Of a stretch of 64,000 nt of DNA, positions 15,268-24,527 are shown one piece after another. Under the pieces are notes generated by a model. The model worked only from the letters and a program-made list of their open reading frames with translations. It ran no database searches and was not told the origin of the DNA. The stretch covers positions 86,278 to 150,277 of the forward strand of contig JAJRTS010000070.1 in NCBI GenBank assembly GCA_024278175.1, in the 5' to 3' direction. Origin of the DNA: Gemmatimonadales bacterium (lineage in GTDB: Bacteria > Gemmatimonadota > Glassbacteria > GWA2-58-10). Position 1 is the stretch's first letter. Each line of letters opens with the position of its first letter. The translations under genes and the position numbers were made by a program.

Positions 15268-16769
15268 TCAAACAAAAATACAACCTGTTGCTGGTTTCAG
15301 CGTTGTTAATGGTTGTAACTTTCGGCCATGCTTTCGCCTCCGGGCCGCTCTCGATCGTGGCCCATGCAGCGCAAACGGCCCAGGGGCCGTTTGCGCTTGA
15401 GCGGGAAGGTTACGCGCAGAACATGGCCGGCCTGCCCATTGGGGTGTTCGACTCCGGGGTGGGTGGTCTGACCGTGCTGGCTGCAATTATCGCTTTGGAT
15501 GAGTTCAACAATCTCAGCGGCCAGCGTGGCCCGGACGGAGCGCCGGATTTTGAGCACGAGCGCTTCGTTTACCTGGGAGACCAGGCCAACATGCCCTACG
15601 GCAACTACCCGGCCGAGGGTAAAACGGATTTCCTGCGTGAACTGATAATCAAGGACGCGCTGTTCCTGCTGGGAACCCGCTACTGGCCCTCGCGCATGGC
15701 CGCCGGGCCCAGGTTTGACAAGCCACGGGTCAAGGCGATCGTGATCGCCTGCAACACGGCCACGGCCTATGGCTACGACGACGTGCTCTCGGCGCTGGAT
15801 AGCTGGGGCATCCCGGTCTATCTGGTGGGGGTGGTCAACGCCGGGGCGAAAGGGGCGCTGAGCGCCACAGGCGGTAAGGGAGCCGTGGCGGTGATGGCCA
15901 CGGTGGGCACCTGCGCCAGCGAGGGCTATCTCAAGGCACTAAGCAGTACATGGACAGAGCAGGGCTTAACGCCGCCGCCGGTTGTGCAGCAGGGTTGCCT
16001 GGGGCTGGCCGGGGCAATCGAGGGCGACGCCAGCTTTATCGGAGCCGGCCCGGAGAGTTACAAGGGGCCCTCGCCGGGTAACCCGGCCGCCCGGATCGAG
16101 CAGCGGTTGCTGAGTAGCTACGGGTTTGACCGGCAGGGACTTGTGCAGGAGGAAGAGGGCCTGCTGATGCTCAATAGCGTGGAAAACTACGTGCGCTACC
16201 ACACCCTGACTCTGGTTGAAAATTATGCGGCCACCGGCCCGGATAAGCCTATCGGTGGTGTGATCCTGGGCTGTACCCATTTTCCGTTTTACACTTCGCT
16301 GTTTGATAAGGCGTTCACCCGGCTGCGGGCGCTGGAAACGGAAGTCGATGGGCAAACTGTCCGGCCCTATAGCGCCTTATTGGCCGAAACGATAAAATTC
16401 ATCGACCCGGCGCGGGATACGGCCGTGGAGCTGTATGAGGCGCTGCGCGGGCGAGGTTTGTTGCTCAGGCTGCCGGGTGATTGCGTAATCAGCACCGACG
16501 AGTTTTATATCTCCGTGACCAGCCCGGTGCTGAAGGAGGCGCGGCTGGACGAGGCGGACGCTTTTGTCTATGAGTATAAATACGGCCGCGAGCCGGGATG
16601 GCTTAGCGGGGAGTATGTGCGGCGTGTACCGATGAGCCGGGCCAGCCTGCAGGCGGACGCCGCGGCGATGGTGCGTGAGAAGCTGCCGTCGATCTGGAAG
16701 CGGCTGCTGGAGTTCAACGCTCACAGCGCCCGGCTGGCGGGAACGGAAAGCCGGGAATTGCTAAACTGA
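15264..16769 (+). CDS. Exported glutamate/aspartate-racemase-like protein
   Basis: 501 residues, about twice normal MurI length. Residues 1-26 form a signal peptide (basic start, LLLVSALLMVVTFGHAFA, then SG). The Asp/Glu racemase fold follows: IGVFDSGVGGLTVL near 60, the first catalytic Cys in IACNTATAYGYD near 160 and the second in ILGCTHFPFY near 337, with large insertions between conserved strands. Both catalytic cysteines are present, so a racemase on the periplasmic side is possible; ordinary MurI acts in the cytoplasm to make D-Glu for peptidoglycan. Translationally coupled to rnhB (ATGA overlap). Substrate and export are inferred. Confidence 0.8.
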   Translation: MIKQKYNLLLVSALLMVVTFGHAFASGPLSIVAHAAQTAQGPFALEREGYAQNMAGLPIGVFDSGVGGLTVLAAIIALDEFNNLSGQRGPDGAPDFEHERFVYLGDQANMPYGNYPAEGKTDFLRELIIKDALFLLGTRYWPSRMAAGPRFDKPRVKAIVIACNTATAYGYDDVLSALDSWGIPVYLVGVVNAGAKGALSATGGKGAVAVMATVGTCASEGYLKALSSTWTEQGLTPPPVVQQGCLGLAGAIEGDASFIGAGPESYKGPSPGNPAARIEQRLLSSYGFDRQGLVQEEEGLLMLNSVENYVRYHTLTLVENYAATGPDKPIGGVILGCTHFPFYTSLFDKAFTRLRALETEVDGQTVRPYSALLAETIKFIDPARDTAVELYEALRGRGLLLRLPGDCVISTDEFYISVTSPVLKEARLDEADAFVYEYKYGREPGWLSGEYVRRVPMSRASLQADAAAMVREKLPSIWKRLLEFNAHSARLAGTESRELLN

Positions 16770-16778
16770 AGGAGCGAT

Positions 16779-16812
16779 AAAAAAAGCGGCGTCCCATGAT
16801 TGGAACGCCGCC
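16779..16812 (-). terminator. Intrinsic terminator of the RND efflux operon
   Basis: Stem 16786-16792 / 16805-16811 (GC-rich 7 bp plus an interrupted extension) followed on the minus strand by a T7 run. It lies 35 bases beyond the TAG stop of the RND gene and supports that TAG as a genuine stop. Confidence 0.85.
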
Positions 16813-16846
16813 TTGCCTGAGAGAATGAGCCGGCACGGTTTTCCCG

Positions 16847-19800
16847 CTACCGTACTATACCCGTTCCCTTCTTCTTCTCGAGATCCATTTTCATTCTGCT
16901 TTTTCGCACAAAAGCGGGCACCACGCCGAACCTGTCGGTCAGATCGGTGAGCAGCTTGTACATGGTGGGCACCACGATCAGGGTCAGCAGCGTGGCGAAC
17001 CCCAGGCCGAATATCACCGCCACACCCATCGGGCCCCACCACTGGCTGCTCTCGCTGCCGGTGACAAAGCGGAACCGGGTGAAATCGAAACCGAAACCGG
17101 TGGTCAGCGGAATCAGGCCCAGGATAGTGGTGATAGCGGTCAGCATAACAGGCCGGAAACGCACCAGCCCCGCCTGAATCACGGCCTCGTCCTTTTCGTA
17201 GCCACGCGCCTGGAGTTGCTGAACGTAGTCCAGCAGCACGATTGCGTTGTTGACCACCACTCCGGCCAGCGAGATAACCCCCAGGCCGGTCATGATGACC
17301 CCGAACGGGGTACCGGTAATCATCAGGCCCACCAGCACACCGATCATCGAAAGCAGGATACTGAACAGGATGATGATCGGTATCACCAGCGAGTTGAACT
17401 GGGTGATCAGCACGAAGGCGATCAGCAGCAGGGCGATCAGGAACGCGCGAGTCAGGAAATCCTGGCTTTCCTGCTGGTCCTCGTTCTGCCCGGTAAATTC
17501 GAAAAAGTAGCCCGAGGGCATTTCGAAAGTTTCCAACTGCTTCATCGCGTCAAACATGGCGGCGTTTTCGTTGCGGCCCTCCACCTCGGCCATCACGGTG
17601 ACCACCCGTTTCATGTCCTTGTGGTTGATCGTGCCGATCCCGCCGGCGGTTTCGACCCGTGCCACGTTGGAGAGCGGTATCACCTTACCTTCGTAGAAAA
17701 TTACTATATCGTTGACGTCCTCCACGCTGTTGCGCCAGTCCTGGTTGAAGCGCACGGTGATGTCGTACTCGTCCTCGCCCACGCGGTACTTGGCCGCTTC
17801 CGTGCCGTTGATCGCCGTGCGGATCGTGTTGGCGATCTCGAAGGTGTTGATTCCCAGCAGGGCGGCTTCCTCGCGATCCACAGTCACCTTAAGCTCGGGG
17901 CGGTCGGCCTCGTAGTCGTCGCGCAGATTGACCAGGCCGTCGATACCACGGATTGTCCCGCGTATCTGGCGGGCCAGCCGGCCCAGTGTGGCGTAGTCAT
18001 CGCCCGAGATTTCGATATTGATCGGCGGTCCGGTGGGTGGGCCGTTTTCTTCCTGGTTCACCTGGAAATCCGCGCCGGACATCAGGGCCAGCCGCTTGCG
18101 AAGGGAATCGCGGGTAACCGGGCTGGGCTGCACGCGGTCTTCCAGGTCAACGAAATCTATCATCACGCGGCTTTTGTTGGTCTCGCCCCCCCCCGCGCCA
18201 AAGACGAAAGTCACGTCCGAGCCTTGGTGCCCCACGTTGGCCACCACGTTTTCGATATCCGGCAGGCCCTCAATCCTGGCCTCAACCTGTTTAACCAGCT
18301 CGTTGCTGCGCTCGAGCCTGGTCCCGCTGGGAGCGTCGATATCGACAAAGATTTTCGGCGGATCGGACTTGGGAAAGAACTCCACGCCGTGTCCCAGTAC
18401 GCCGTAAAGCATGATAATCACCACCAGTAGGGCGAGTGAGCTTCCGAACACGGTCCATGGCCTGCGCATGGCGAACCGCAATGTGCGCAGGTAACGCCTC
18501 AGGATTGGCCCCAGGCGGTCCTCACGGGCCTCGATCTTGTGGACGGGGCCGCTGGAGCGGAGGAACCTGGAGCAGATAGCAGGGCTGAAAGCCAGGGCCA
18601 CGAACAGGCTGGAGCTGAGAGTGATGATCAGGGTCTTGGGCAGGAACGTCATGAATTCGCCCACGATTCCCGGCCACGGAATCAGCGGCACGAACGCGCA
18701 GAGAGTGGTCACGGTTGAGGCCAGCACCGCTATGCCTACTTCGCTGGTGCCCAGCAGAGAGGCCTCCTGCAAGCTTACTCCCTCCTGATGGTGGCGATAG
18801 ATATTCTCGACAATAACGATGGCGTTATCCACCAGCATCCCCACAGCCAGGATTAGCGAAAAAAGCACGACCATGTTGATCGACTGGCCCATCAGCGCCA
18901 GGATCAGGAAACTGAGCAGCATGCTCATCGGAATGGCGATCCCGACCAGGAACGCGTTGCGTACGCCCATTGCCAGAAACAGTACGGCCACAACCAGGAT
19001 CAGACCGCTGATCACGTTGTTTTCCAGGTCGTTGACCATGTTGCGGATATCGACCGACTGGTCGCCGGTAATAGCGATTTCGATTCCCGGCGGGACTTTG
19101 CGTTCCAACTGGTTAACCAGGGCCTTGACCTGGTCGGCGATTTGCAGCAGGTTGGTTCCGGTGCGCTTGGTTACGCTGATCGAGACGGTTTCCTCGCCGT
19201 TGAGGCGGCTGATCGCCTCGCGGTCCTCGAACGAGTAGACTACCTCGGCCAGGTCGCGCATGAATATCGGCGCGCCGTCCTTGACCATCACCACGATCTC
19301 GTTCATCCGTTCGGGGTCCTTGAACTCGCCGGGTACGCGCACCAGGTATTTGATGTCGCCCAGCTCGATAGTGCCGCCGGGGATAGTCAGGTGCTCGTTG
19401 CGCACGGCGTCGATCACGTCCTGCACGCCGATCCCGTAGTAGCGAAGGCGGTCGGGATAGAGGTTGATCTGCACCTCGCGGGTCAGCCCGCCGGTGACCG
19501 CCGCGTCGAGCACGCCGGGCACGGTTTCGATCCGGTCTTCCAGGTCCTCGGCGATTTTTTTCAGGCCCACCAGGTCCATGTTACCCGATACGTTGATGAT
19601 CATGATCGGCAGGTCGGAGAAGTTGATTTCCGTCAGGATCGGGTCCTCGGCATCCTGGGGAATATCGGGCTTGGCCAGGTCCACTTTTTCGCGCACCTTC
19701 TGCAGGGCATTGTCAATGTCCGTGCCGGCCATGAACTCCACCGTGATCATCGAGTAGCCTTCCGAACTTGTGGAGCGGATCTCCTTGACGTCCGAGAGGC

Positions 19801-20017
19801 CCTGCAGCTTACGCTCTATCGGCCGGGTGACAAGGTTCTCCATGTCCGCGGGGCTGACCCCGAAATAGGGGGTACTGATTACGATCAGCGGGATCGTGAT
19901 ATCCGGGGCCGACTCCTTGGGCAGGCTGTTGTAACTCCAGTATCCGGCCACGATGACGATAAACATCATCACGAATGTGCTGAGCCTGTTCTTAAGAGCG
20001 ATCTCTGTAATTTTCAT
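16847..20017 (-). CDS. RND (HAE1/AcrB family) efflux transporter, inner-membrane subunit
   Basis: 1056 residues, the usual length. First membrane helix near residues 12-30, porter domain with PDITIPLIVISTPYFG and the early motif SPADMENLVTRPIE, then the conserved RND segment GMLVDNAIVIVENIYRHH (proton-relay Asp in the LVDNA context). The second half repeats the topology with a large periplasmic loop and final helices containing LAGVVVNNAIVLLDYVQQ. Proton-driven trimeric pump; substrate unknown. Last gene of tetR-tolC-MFP-RND, 9 bases after the adaptor. Stop is TAG. Confidence 0.95.
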   Translation of the reverse strand: MKITEIALKNRLSTFVMMFIVIVAGYWSYNSLPKESAPDITIPLIVISTPYFGVSPADMENLVTRPIERKLQGLSDVKEIRSTSSEGYSMITVEFMAGTDIDNALQKVREKVDLAKPDIPQDAEDPILTEINFSDLPIMIINVSGNMDLVGLKKIAEDLEDRIETVPGVLDAAVTGGLTREVQINLYPDRLRYYGIGVQDVIDAVRNEHLTIPGGTIELGDIKYLVRVPGEFKDPERMNEIVVMVKDGAPIFMRDLAEVVYSFEDREAISRLNGEETVSISVTKRTGTNLLQIADQVKALVNQLERKVPPGIEIAITGDQSVDIRNMVNDLENNVISGLILVVAVLFLAMGVRNAFLVGIAIPMSMLLSFLILALMGQSINMVVLFSLILAVGMLVDNAIVIVENIYRHHQEGVSLQEASLLGTSEVGIAVLASTVTTLCAFVPLIPWPGIVGEFMTFLPKTLIITLSSSLFVALAFSPAICSRFLRSSGPVHKIEAREDRLGPILRRYLRTLRFAMRRPWTVFGSSLALLVVIIMLYGVLGHGVEFFPKSDPPKIFVDIDAPSGTRLERSNELVKQVEARIEGLPDIENVVANVGHQGSDVTFVFGAGGGETNKSRVMIDFVDLEDRVQPSPVTRDSLRKRLALMSGADFQVNQEENGPPTGPPINIEISGDDYATLGRLARQIRGTIRGIDGLVNLRDDYEADRPELKVTVDREEAALLGINTFEIANTIRTAINGTEAAKYRVGEDEYDITVRFNQDWRNSVEDVNDIVIFYEGKVIPLSNVARVETAGGIGTINHKDMKRVVTVMAEVEGRNENAAMFDAMKQLETFEMPSGYFFEFTGQNEDQQESQDFLTRAFLIALLLIAFVLITQFNSLVIPIIILFSILLSMIGVLVGLMITGTPFGVIMTGLGVISLAGVVVNNAIVLLDYVQQLQARGYEKDEAVIQAGLVRFRPVMLTAITTILGLIPLTTGFGFDFTRFRFVTGSESSQWWGPMGVAVIFGLGFATLLTLIVVPTMYKLLTDLTDRFGVVPAFVRKSRMKMDLEKKKGTGIVR

Positions 20018-20026
20018 TGTCTGAAC

Positions 20027-21082
20027 TCAGTCCTTTCCGCCGGTTGCCCTTACCTGCTGACCGTCCACCAGGTCGCGCTGGCCGGAGACAATTACCTGCT
20101 CGCCGGCCCGCAGCCCCTGGCTGACCACCACCTGTCCCTCGTTGGAGGCCCCGACCTTGACTGCCCGCCGCATGGCTACGCGGCCGTCGAGCACGAACAC
20201 GTTGCGTCCGTTCTCGGTTTCCACCAGCGCGGTCTGGGGCAGCACGATCGCGTTGTCGTACTCGGCCTTGAGCATTTTCACCCGTGCGTGCATCCCGCCG
20301 CGGACCTCGCCGTTGGGATTGTCCAGCCCGAACTCGCAGCGAAAAGTCCTGCTGGCCGCATCGGCGGTGGCCGCCACAAACGTGAGCCGGGCGTGGAAAA
20401 CCGTGTCCGCGAACGCGTCGAAATGCACCGCGGCCGTAATTCCTTCCCGGGCGAAAGTTACTTCTCGCTCAGCCAGCTCGCTGATCAGCTTCATCCTGCT
20501 GTTATCCACCAGCCGGAACACTTGTCCGCCGGGAGTGACCATCTCGTCCTGATCAACATAACGCTCGTCAACCCTGCCGGAGAACGGCGCGGTGATCACC
20601 GAGCGTTCGAGTTGGGTTTCGGCCAGTTCCACCTGTGCCTCGGCTGCATCGTGTTCCACCTGGGCCCGCAGGCGCTGCATGGCGCTGATGCTTTCGCGCT
20701 CGAACAGGGCATCGGCTTTCTTCAGCGCCGCCTTCTTGAGTTTCAGACCGGCCCGGGCCTCTTTGAGCCGGGCCCGGTAGATATCGGTCCCAACCCGGGC
20801 CAGCACCGCGCCGCGAGAGACCATGTCGCCCCGGTCGGCACGCACCTCCAGCAGCTTACCGCCCTGTTCACTGGAGAGCACCACGTCGCGCACAGCCTCG
20901 CTATAGGCGGACAGGACTATATATTCCTTAAGGTTCGTGGGTTCGACAGTGAGGACTTCCACGTTCGAGAGCCGGGGGGGCGCCACCGCTGCCTGATCGC
21001 CGCCGCCGTCCTCGCTCCCGGAGCAGCCCGCGGCGACTACAAACGGAATCGCCATTGTCATGATCAACATTTTCTTCAACAT
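20027..21082 (-). CDS. RND efflux periplasmic adaptor (membrane fusion protein, lipoprotein)
   Basis: 351 residues. Lipobox VAAGC at residues 16-20 after a short hydrophobic stretch. The protein shows the mirrored organisation of AcrA/HlyD proteins: SSEQGGKLLEVRADRGDMVSRGAVLA (first lipoyl half, residues ~70-95), an alpha-hairpin around 100-160, VITAPFSGRVDERYVDQDE (second lipoyl half), then beta-barrel and membrane-proximal domains. Joins the RND pump to TolC. Between it and tolC lies the R3 repeat copy, although the genes are still on one strand. Confidence 0.93.
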   Translation of the reverse strand: MLKKMLIMTMAIPFVVAAGCSGSEDGGGDQAAVAPPRLSNVEVLTVEPTNLKEYIVLSAYSEAVRDVVLSSEQGGKLLEVRADRGDMVSRGAVLARVGTDIYRARLKEARAGLKLKKAALKKADALFERESISAMQRLRAQVEHDAAEAQVELAETQLERSVITAPFSGRVDERYVDQDEMVTPGGQVFRLVDNSRMKLISELAEREVTFAREGITAAVHFDAFADTVFHARLTFVAATADAASRTFRCEFGLDNPNGEVRGGMHARVKMLKAEYDNAIVLPQTALVETENGRNVFVLDGRVAMRRAVKVGASNEGQVVVSQGLRAGEQVIVSGQRDLVDGQQVRATGGKD

Positions 21083-21135
21083 CGCATCATCTCCAATCGG
21101 GGTATGCTTAAAAGCGCGTTGAAATATTCAAAAGC

Positions 21136-21333
21136 ATGAGCATCTGGTTGTCAAGGGCCGTTTCCCGCCAGGCCAGCCCAAAACGGCGCAAACGGTTCAA
21201 CTGATTGACATAACACAAGTAACATGACCGGCAAAAGAAACGGCTTGTTTTGCCCTTGACAACCAACAGCGCAAAATGTTTCATTTGCGGGCGTTGAACG
21301 TATTATTTCAACGCCCCTTTAAACGGCGCTTAA
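21136..21333. repeat. Dispersed repeat family R3, copy 1
   Basis: About 200 bp matching 35822-36023 in the same orientation. It opens with GGTTGTCAAGGGC (21146-21158), whose perfect inverted copy is 21252-21264. A second hairpin near the right edge (GGGCGTTGAA / TTCAACGCCC) is present in both copies, although diverged in copy 2. No coding capacity. It occupies the adaptor-tolC gap. Confidence 0.75.
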
Positions 21334-21345
21334 TTACACAAATAA

Positions 21346-22713
21346 TTAAAAGAGGTCCTGCACGGCAACGCCCACCACTTTTTTCAGCTCGGCGATTCTG
21401 CGCAGATATTCGTAGCGGGCCGCCAGCATCCCGGTCCTGGCTTCGATAGTACGGCGGTTGGAGTCCATCAGCTCATACATTGTCAACATGTTCTGCTCAA
21501 ACTGGTCGCGGGCCACGCGTTCCTCCTCTTCGCTGCTGGCCAGTTCCCTGATTCTGGCCTCGTAGATTTCCCTGCTGCTCTGCACCGCATCGACTACCTG
21601 GCGGGTTTCGAGCCGGATAGATTCGTCGAGCCTGTTGCGCTCGATCCGCCTGCGGTCGCGCCTGGCCGTGTACTGCTTGACCACGCCCCGGTTGCGCAGC
21701 CCGTCGAAAACCGGGATGCTGATCTCCAGGGCCACGCGCCACGACTCGAAATTTCTGTCCAGCAGATCGGCCGTATTGATAGTGCTGAACCCGTAGTAGC
21801 CGCGAAGGTCGGCGCGGGGCCGGAAATCGGCCTTGAACACGTTGATAGTTTTGTCGTAGAAACGCACGCTCACGTCCATCGCCTTAAGATCGGGCCTGAG
21901 ACTGATGGCGGCGGCGGAAACACTGTCGAGCGTCGGCACGCTGAAATCACCGGGCGAATCTATTGCAACGGTACTGAGCCTGGCGTCGAGCTGGCGTCCC
22001 AGCACAAAATTGAGCCTCTTGCGCGACTGAACGAGCTCGTTATCGGCGGCCAGCAGGTCCGGGCGGGTGCGGGCCAACTGGCTCTCGGCGCGCAGGACTT
22101 CCAGTCTGGTCCCGTCGCCGACATCGAAAAAATCGCGGGTTTGTTTGAGATAGCGCTGCTGGGTTTCGATGGCCTGCCTGTAAATCTCGATACTCTCTTC
22201 GGCCAGCAGGACGTCGTAGTAGGCGCTGGTGACCTCGTAGGCCACCCGGCGGCGGGTGTCCTGCAGGGCCAGGTCCATCTCCCTGCGGCCCAGCCTGGCC
22301 ACCTTCATCGCGTTACTGACCTTGCCCCAGGTAAACAGGGGCTGGCTGAAATTAAGGACCATCTCATAGTACGTCTGCGGCTTGGGCATGAGGGCTTCGA
22401 TAGGAAATCCCATATCAATTTCGCCGCCGCCGCCTTTGAGCAGTTCCTGTCCGAACGTGCTGTTGAGCAGTCCCGGGTCGCGCAACCGGTAGCCCTGCAG
22501 CGCCAGGTTCAGTTGCGGGAACGCATCGGCCCGCGCCTCGATCACCTGGCCGTCACGCTCGACAATATCCTGGCTGGCGGCCAGAATGTCCCGGTTGTGC
22601 TCCATGGCGAATTCCAGCGCCTCGCGAATGGTCATCGCGCTCAGGCCGCCCGAGTTCAACAAGGCCGCGGCCAGCAGCAGCGCGACTGCTTTGACTGAAA
22701 TTAATATTCTCAT
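21346..22713 (-). CDS. TolC-family outer membrane efflux channel
   Basis: 455 residues with a signal peptide (VKAVALLLAAALLNSGGLSA) and the two structural repeats of outer-membrane efflux proteins. REALEFAMEHNRDILAA opens the first. LRADLG-like boundary segments and ALEISIPVFDGLRNRGVVKQ mark the second half, with long helices between (RRRVAYEVTSAYYDVLLAEE). Forms the trimeric exit duct for the pump encoded downstream. Follows tetR by 43 bases. Confidence 0.93.
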   Translation of the reverse strand: MRILISVKAVALLLAAALLNSGGLSAMTIREALEFAMEHNRDILAASQDIVERDGQVIEARADAFPQLNLALQGYRLRDPGLLNSTFGQELLKGGGGEIDMGFPIEALMPKPQTYYEMVLNFSQPLFTWGKVSNAMKVARLGRREMDLALQDTRRRVAYEVTSAYYDVLLAEESIEIYRQAIETQQRYLKQTRDFFDVGDGTRLEVLRAESQLARTRPDLLAADNELVQSRKRLNFVLGRQLDARLSTVAIDSPGDFSVPTLDSVSAAAISLRPDLKAMDVSVRFYDKTINVFKADFRPRADLRGYYGFSTINTADLLDRNFESWRVALEISIPVFDGLRNRGVVKQYTARRDRRRIERNRLDESIRLETRQVVDAVQSSREIYEARIRELASSEEEERVARDQFEQNMLTMYELMDSNRRTIEARTGMLAARYEYLRRIAELKKVVGVAVQDLF

Positions 22714-22756
22714 GCTGAAATGCTCCTGTGGTTACACTCGTCGGATTGATAGTCTT

Positions 22757-23407
22757 TCAGTGTGTTTTTTTCTTGCCAAAGGCCCTGCGAAAAATGTCGA
22801 CAATCTTGTCGGCCTTGTGTTCGATAACCGCCTGCGGCTGGTTATATAAGGAATATCCCATGTCCAGAAACGGCATTGTCGCCCCGTCGTGGAAGCGGTC
22901 CTCGATGCACTGAACGATAAACGCCGCCGCGTCCAGGTCCACGTCCTCTCTGATCGTTCCGCCGGCGATCCCCTGCTGCAACAGCAGCTTGACATAATGG
23001 GTGGAAAGCTTGCCGAACCTGGCCAGTACTTCCCCCTTGAAATCCATCGATTCCTGGTACAACGCGTTGCACATTACCTGTTGACAGGCGGAGAGGCGTT
23101 CATGGGTGGTATAGGTGGAAGACAGCCAGTCGTACATTGTTTTGAACACGTCCTGCCCGCGCCGTTGCTGCAGAAATTCGTTGACATAGCGCTGAATATC
23201 ATCGCAAAGGGTGTCAACCACGTGAAGGTACAAGTCTTTTTTGTTGGTGAAATAGCGGTAAAGCGCCCCCTTGGCCACACCGGCGGCCTCGGCCACGGAG
23301 TCCATGCTGGTGCCGGTGAATCCGCTTGCGGCGAACGCATTGATGGCGCAACGGGTGATGTTGGTTCGTTTTTTTTCGTTAAGGCGGAAGAATGTAGCTG
23401 TCGGCAT
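22757..23407 (-). CDS. TetR/AcrR-family transcriptional repressor
   Basis: 216 residues. The N-terminal helix-turn-helix domain reads RCAINAFAASGFTGTSMDSV then AGVAKGALYRYFTNKKDLYL, the canonical TetR pattern; the C-terminal ligand-binding domain is divergent. First gene of the efflux operon. Its promoter overlaps a palindromic operator 20 bases upstream, so it very likely represses itself and the pump until a ligand, unknown here, binds. AAAGGAG precedes the ATG. Confidence 0.93.
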   Translation of the reverse strand: MPTATFFRLNEKKRTNITRCAINAFAASGFTGTSMDSVAEAAGVAKGALYRYFTNKKDLYLHVVDTLCDDIQRYVNEFLQQRRGQDVFKTMYDWLSSTYTTHERLSACQQVMCNALYQESMDFKGEVLARFGKLSTHYVKLLLQQGIAGGTIREDVDLDAAAFIVQCIEDRFHDGATMPFLDMGYSLYNQPQAVIEHKADKIVDIFRRAFGKKKTH

Positions 23408-23426
23408 GGTGGTGGCTCCTTTAATT

Positions 23427-23448
23427 ATTGCGACTGGTGAGTCACAAT
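23427..23448. promoter_or_regulatory. Probable TetR-family operator (22-bp imperfect palindrome)
   Basis: ATTGyGACT and its inverted partner AGTCrCAAT surround a 4-base centre, with 8 symmetric positions per arm apart from one. It overlaps the -10 element of the tetR promoter. A separate perfect palindrome TGACCGGTCA stands at 23611-23620 in the otherwise empty gap 23475-23714. Confidence 0.75.
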
Positions 23449-23474
23449 ATAGTAAGAGACCGCGACGTTGTCAA
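23446..23474 (-). promoter_or_regulatory. Promoter of the tetR-tolC-MFP-RND operon
   Basis: Minus strand: perfect TTGACA (23474-23469), 17-base spacer, TATATT (23451-23446). The strength of this promoter and the overlapping operator fit a tightly repressed pump. Confidence 0.8.
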
Positions 23475-23714
23475 GAGTTGAAGCAAAAAAAGACCGGATG
23501 ACCGGCACGCGCTAAACGCTTATTGGGCTATTGCTGCTGGCTATGGCTACGGTTGGAAATGCTGGAAACCGTTTTCCGAGTTGTCCGGCGGTCGGATAGC
23601 TTATCGTAACTGACCGGTCACTTTTTGCACTGCTGACCGTGAGCAGGATTGTGGGGGGGCGTAATGAAATGTCAGTCCGCCGTTTTGGGGAATTCGCTGT
23701 CAAGGGCATTAAAA

Positions 23715-24527
23715 TTAGTTTTGAGCTGACCCTAAAGCAGCGAGTTCCTTCAGTTCGAGTGTTTTAATCCCATGTTCCGCCGCCTGTGCGCGCTGCCGGG
23801 GGCCGTTGTAACCCCAGCCGGACATGAGCAGCCGCACGCCCAGCCCGGCGCACTCCAGCAGGTGGCTCACCTTGTCGTCGATAAAAGTCATCTCCTCGAA
23901 CCGGCAGCCGAAGCGCTGGCGCAGTGCGCTCAGATGGGCGCGTTTGCTTGCTCCGGCGCGCTTGTCCAGCACCAGTCGCTCGCCAAAAAGCTCGAACAGC
24001 CCCCAACTTCGCAGCAGGGCGACAACGGTTTCGCGGTCCTTGGAGGTGGCCACGCCCAGCCGGAAAGTTTGGGCCAGGCGAGGGATTGCCCGGCGCACTC
24101 CGGGATAAGCGCTGTTGAGTTCCAGCCACTGCTCGCGGCGGCTGGCGGCCAGCTCGTAGCGCAGCTTGTAGAACAGCTCATGGAAGCTGTCCTGGAGCTG
24201 TTTGTCCACGGTCAGCTTGAACGAATCGAATTCCGCCTGGGAGCCGATAACCGCTGCCTGCTGCACCGCTTGCTGGATAACGAGAAAATCCTCGCAGCGA
24301 TTGCCGAACGGGACGATTCGTTCAAATGTTTCGTAATGGCCGCGATGGCTTTCGCGGAAAGCGTGGATCGTATCCAGCGTGGGAGCCTCGTCAAGCTGGT
24401 GGGCCAGTTCGGGGTCCACCCGGCCGGCCAGCTTCCAGGTCAGCAGGTAAGCTTCCAGCAGGCTGTCGCAGAGCACACCGTCGAAATCGAACGTCAGCAC
24501 CGGTTTGTTTTTTCCGTTGCCCGTCAT
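23715..24527 (-). CDS. HAD-family phosphatase
   Basis: 270 residues of haloacid-dehalogenase fold. Motif I LTFDFDGVLCDS with the nucleophile Asp, a large helical cap (about residues 25-150), motif II in LGVATSKD, a Lys region near LDKRAGASKRAH, and motif IV FIDDKVSHLLECA. Resembles phosphoglycolate-phosphatase-like enzymes; substrate not predictable. Its ATG overlaps the ROK kinase stop (ATGA), so the two are co-expressed, and a sugar-phosphate substrate is a reasonable inference. Confidence 0.85.
   Translation of the reverse strand: MTGNGKNKPVLTFDFDGVLCDSLLEAYLLTWKLAGRVDPELAHQLDEAPTLDTIHAFRESHRGHYETFERIVPFGNRCEDFLVIQQAVQQAAVIGSQAEFDSFKLTVDKQLQDSFHELFYKLRYELAASRREQWLELNSAYPGVRRAIPRLAQTFRLGVATSKDRETVVALLRSWGLFELFGERLVLDKRAGASKRAHLSALRQRFGCRFEEMTFIDDKVSHLLECAGLGVRLLMSGWGYNGPRQRAQAAEHGIKTLELKELAALGSAQN

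Noticed and set aside
19142..21139. 665-codon plus-strand open frame across the RND and adaptor genes
   Set aside because: It crosses two well-supported minus-strand genes and their junction and has no family features; it is an antisense artefact.
23512..23709. 65-codon open frame in the tetR-HAD gap
   Set aside because: No ribosome site, no motif, and low-complexity Ser/Thr-rich composition.
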